Under the pieces are notes generated by a model. It worked only from the letters and a program-made list of their open reading frames with translations, searched no databases and was not told the DNA's origin. From Apoda limacodes (taxonomy: Eukaryota > Arthropoda > Insecta > Lepidoptera > Limacodidae), in assembly GCA_946406115.1 (NCBI GenBank), contig OX291561.1:612273-676272 (forward strand): a stretch of 64,000 bases of DNA, read 5' to 3'. The translations under genes and the position numbers were made by a program. This document shows, in pieces, positions 62,815 to 64,000 of this stretch (within the stretch, counting starts at the first letter, position 1; every line of letters starts with the position of its first letter).

Positions 62815-63652
62815 GTAGATATCATCTGTAGTGCCGGGGGGTAGGTAAGCTGTACTAAGTAGATATCATCTGTAGTGCCGGGGCGTAGCTGTACTAAGTA
62901 GATATCATCTGTAGTGCCGGGGGGTAGGTAAGCTGTACAAAGTAGATATCATCTGTAGTGCCGGGGGGTAGGTAAGCTGTACTAAGTAGATATCATCTGT
63001 AGTGCCGGGGGGTAGGTAAGCTGTACAAAGTAGATATCATCTGTAGTGCCGGGGGGTAGGTAAGCTGTACTAAGTAGATATCATCTGTAGTGCCGGGGGT
63101 AGGTAAGCTGTACTAAGTTAATATCATCTATCATCTGTAGTGCCGGGGGGTAGGTAAGCTGTACTAAGTAGATACCATCTGTAGTGCCGGGGGGTAGGTA
63201 AGCTGTACTAAGTTGATATCATCTGCAGTTCTGGGGGGTAGGTAAGCTGTACTAAGTAGATATCAACTGTAATGCCGGGGGGTAGGTAAGCTTTACTAAG
63301 TAGATATCATCTGTAGTTCCGCGGGGTAGGTAAGCTGTACTAAGTAGATATCATCTGCAGTGCCGGGTGGTAGGTAAGCTGTACAAAGTAGATATCATCT
63401 GTAATGCCGGGGGGTAGGTAAGCTGTACTAAGTAGATATCATCTGTAGTGCCGGGGGTTAGGTAAGCTGTACTAAGTAGACATCATCTGTAGTTCCGCGG
63501 GGTAGGTAAGCTGTACAAAGTAGATATCATCTGTAGTTCCGCGGGGTAGGTTAGGTGTACTAAGTAAGATATGATCTGTAGTTCCGCGGGGTAGGTAAGC
63601 TGTACTAAGTAGATATCATCTGTAGTGCCGGGGGTTAGATAAGCCGCACTAA
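62815..63652. repeat. 44-bp minisatellite, nineteen units
   Basis: Units start GTAGATATCATCTGTAGTGC and contain GGGGGGTAGGTAAGCTGTAC. Nineteen can be counted, mostly 44 bp, with variants CCGCGGGG and CCGGGGG, a 38-bp unit (second) and one extended by an ATCATCT duplication (eighth). Divergence rises toward the right, where CCGCGGGG units cluster. Confidence 0.93.
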
Positions 63653-63937
63653 ATGAGTGATGTTTACCGTGAGTAGCAGCCGGCAGCGCGACCATGACGT
63701 GTTCGCAGTTGCCGGATGCAGAAGCGTGCCAGTTTAAGTTCGGGCCACCTCCTCCGTCTTGTTTATTACTAAGGGAAATGTATTATGTCTGGAGATTAGT
63801 GGGGATCCATCTAAAATTTTGATAATAACTATTTATTATATGTTACAATATTTGTCAGCTATCTTAAGCGAATCTAATCATAATTATGAGTGTATATGCC
63901 TTGTCGTAAACAAGAAATATTACGTATGTTAATAAAA
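63653..63937. other. no gene recognised
   Basis: Short unique stretch between two arrays. Confidence 0.4.
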
Positions 63938-64000
63938 AGTTACGTAGGTATGAGCGCCACCACAAGTTACGTAGGTATGAGCGCCACCACAAGTTACGTA
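63938..64000. repeat. 27-bp tandem repeat running off the window
   Basis: AGTTACGTAGGTATGAGCGC recurs at 63938, 63965 and 63992 (period 27). Identical over the visible part; true length unknown. Confidence 0.9.

Overview
This window looks like a repeat-dense, gene-poor stretch of an arthropod nuclear genome, most probably a moth or butterfly. That is an inference from four things: the AT-rich background, the mix of transposon families (Gypsy, BEL/Pao, Copia, LINE, Tc1, mariner, pogo and Maverick-type remnants), spliceosomal introns, and several dispersed repeats of a kind common in lepidopteran genomes (one built around GGGTTCCGTACC and a CAAGTGCGAGTC word, one opening CCCGCGG and closing TTTATAATATTAGTATGGA, and a CGACTTCAAAAAAGGAGG element). 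No conserved host gene, tRNA, rRNA or CRISPR array was recognised. Almost every coding stretch is a transposable-element gene, nearly all of them broken.

Layout. 1-1440 (-): decayed family-B DNA polymerase of Maverick/Polinton or adintovirus type. 1981-2560 and 4303-4720: tandem arrays, the second of eleven identical 38-bp units. 5502-6395: internally deleted Tc1-like element with perfect terminal inverted repeats. 6711-10760: MITE-like elements, a pogo/Tigger-like remnant without its catalytic core, and dispersed repeats. 11590-13900: two LINE 3' parts on opposite strands. 14508-23158 (+): full-length Gypsy element with LTRs and a GTAC target duplication, followed by an inverted LTR end, a solo LTR of the same family and a BEL/Pao pol remnant (to 26000). 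26200-29630: LINE fragments and dispersed repeats. 29990-34083 (+): spliced but broken gene of an unnamed arthropod family (YSDNC-GQN motif), split by an 818-bp LINE insertion with an 8-bp target duplication. 36780-37147: Harbinger-like MITE. 37640-38005: 44-bp minisatellite. 38072-40329 (-): deleted Copia element with 5-bp target duplication and an initiator-Met-type primer site. 44724-50701 (-): nearly complete BEL/Pao element. 52281-55232: 53 tandem 54-bp units forming one open frame of 983 codons. 55730-56740 (+): broken mariner transposase. 56964-57735: two adjacent minisatellites. 58551-59240: foldback MITE and dispersed repeat. 59586-61229 (+): an intact 547-codon gene with Cys clusters and a possible DDE-like core. 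61985-64000: TA-rich compound repeat, 19 units of 44 bp, and a 27-bp array running off the window.

How it fits together. The region is a nested insertion site: a LINE tail inside a Gypsy LTR, a Gypsy solo LTR inside a BEL/Pao gene, a LINE inside a spliced gene, and a dispersed repeat directly after a LINE reverse-transcriptase fragment. One LINE family left at least five 3' ends across the window. The two open frames most worth following are the 59586-61229 gene (non-repetitive, intact, with ATG, stop and polyadenylation signal) and the 18-residue repeat frame at 52281-55232, which lacks an ATG but starts at a splice-acceptor-like site and is followed by AATAAA.
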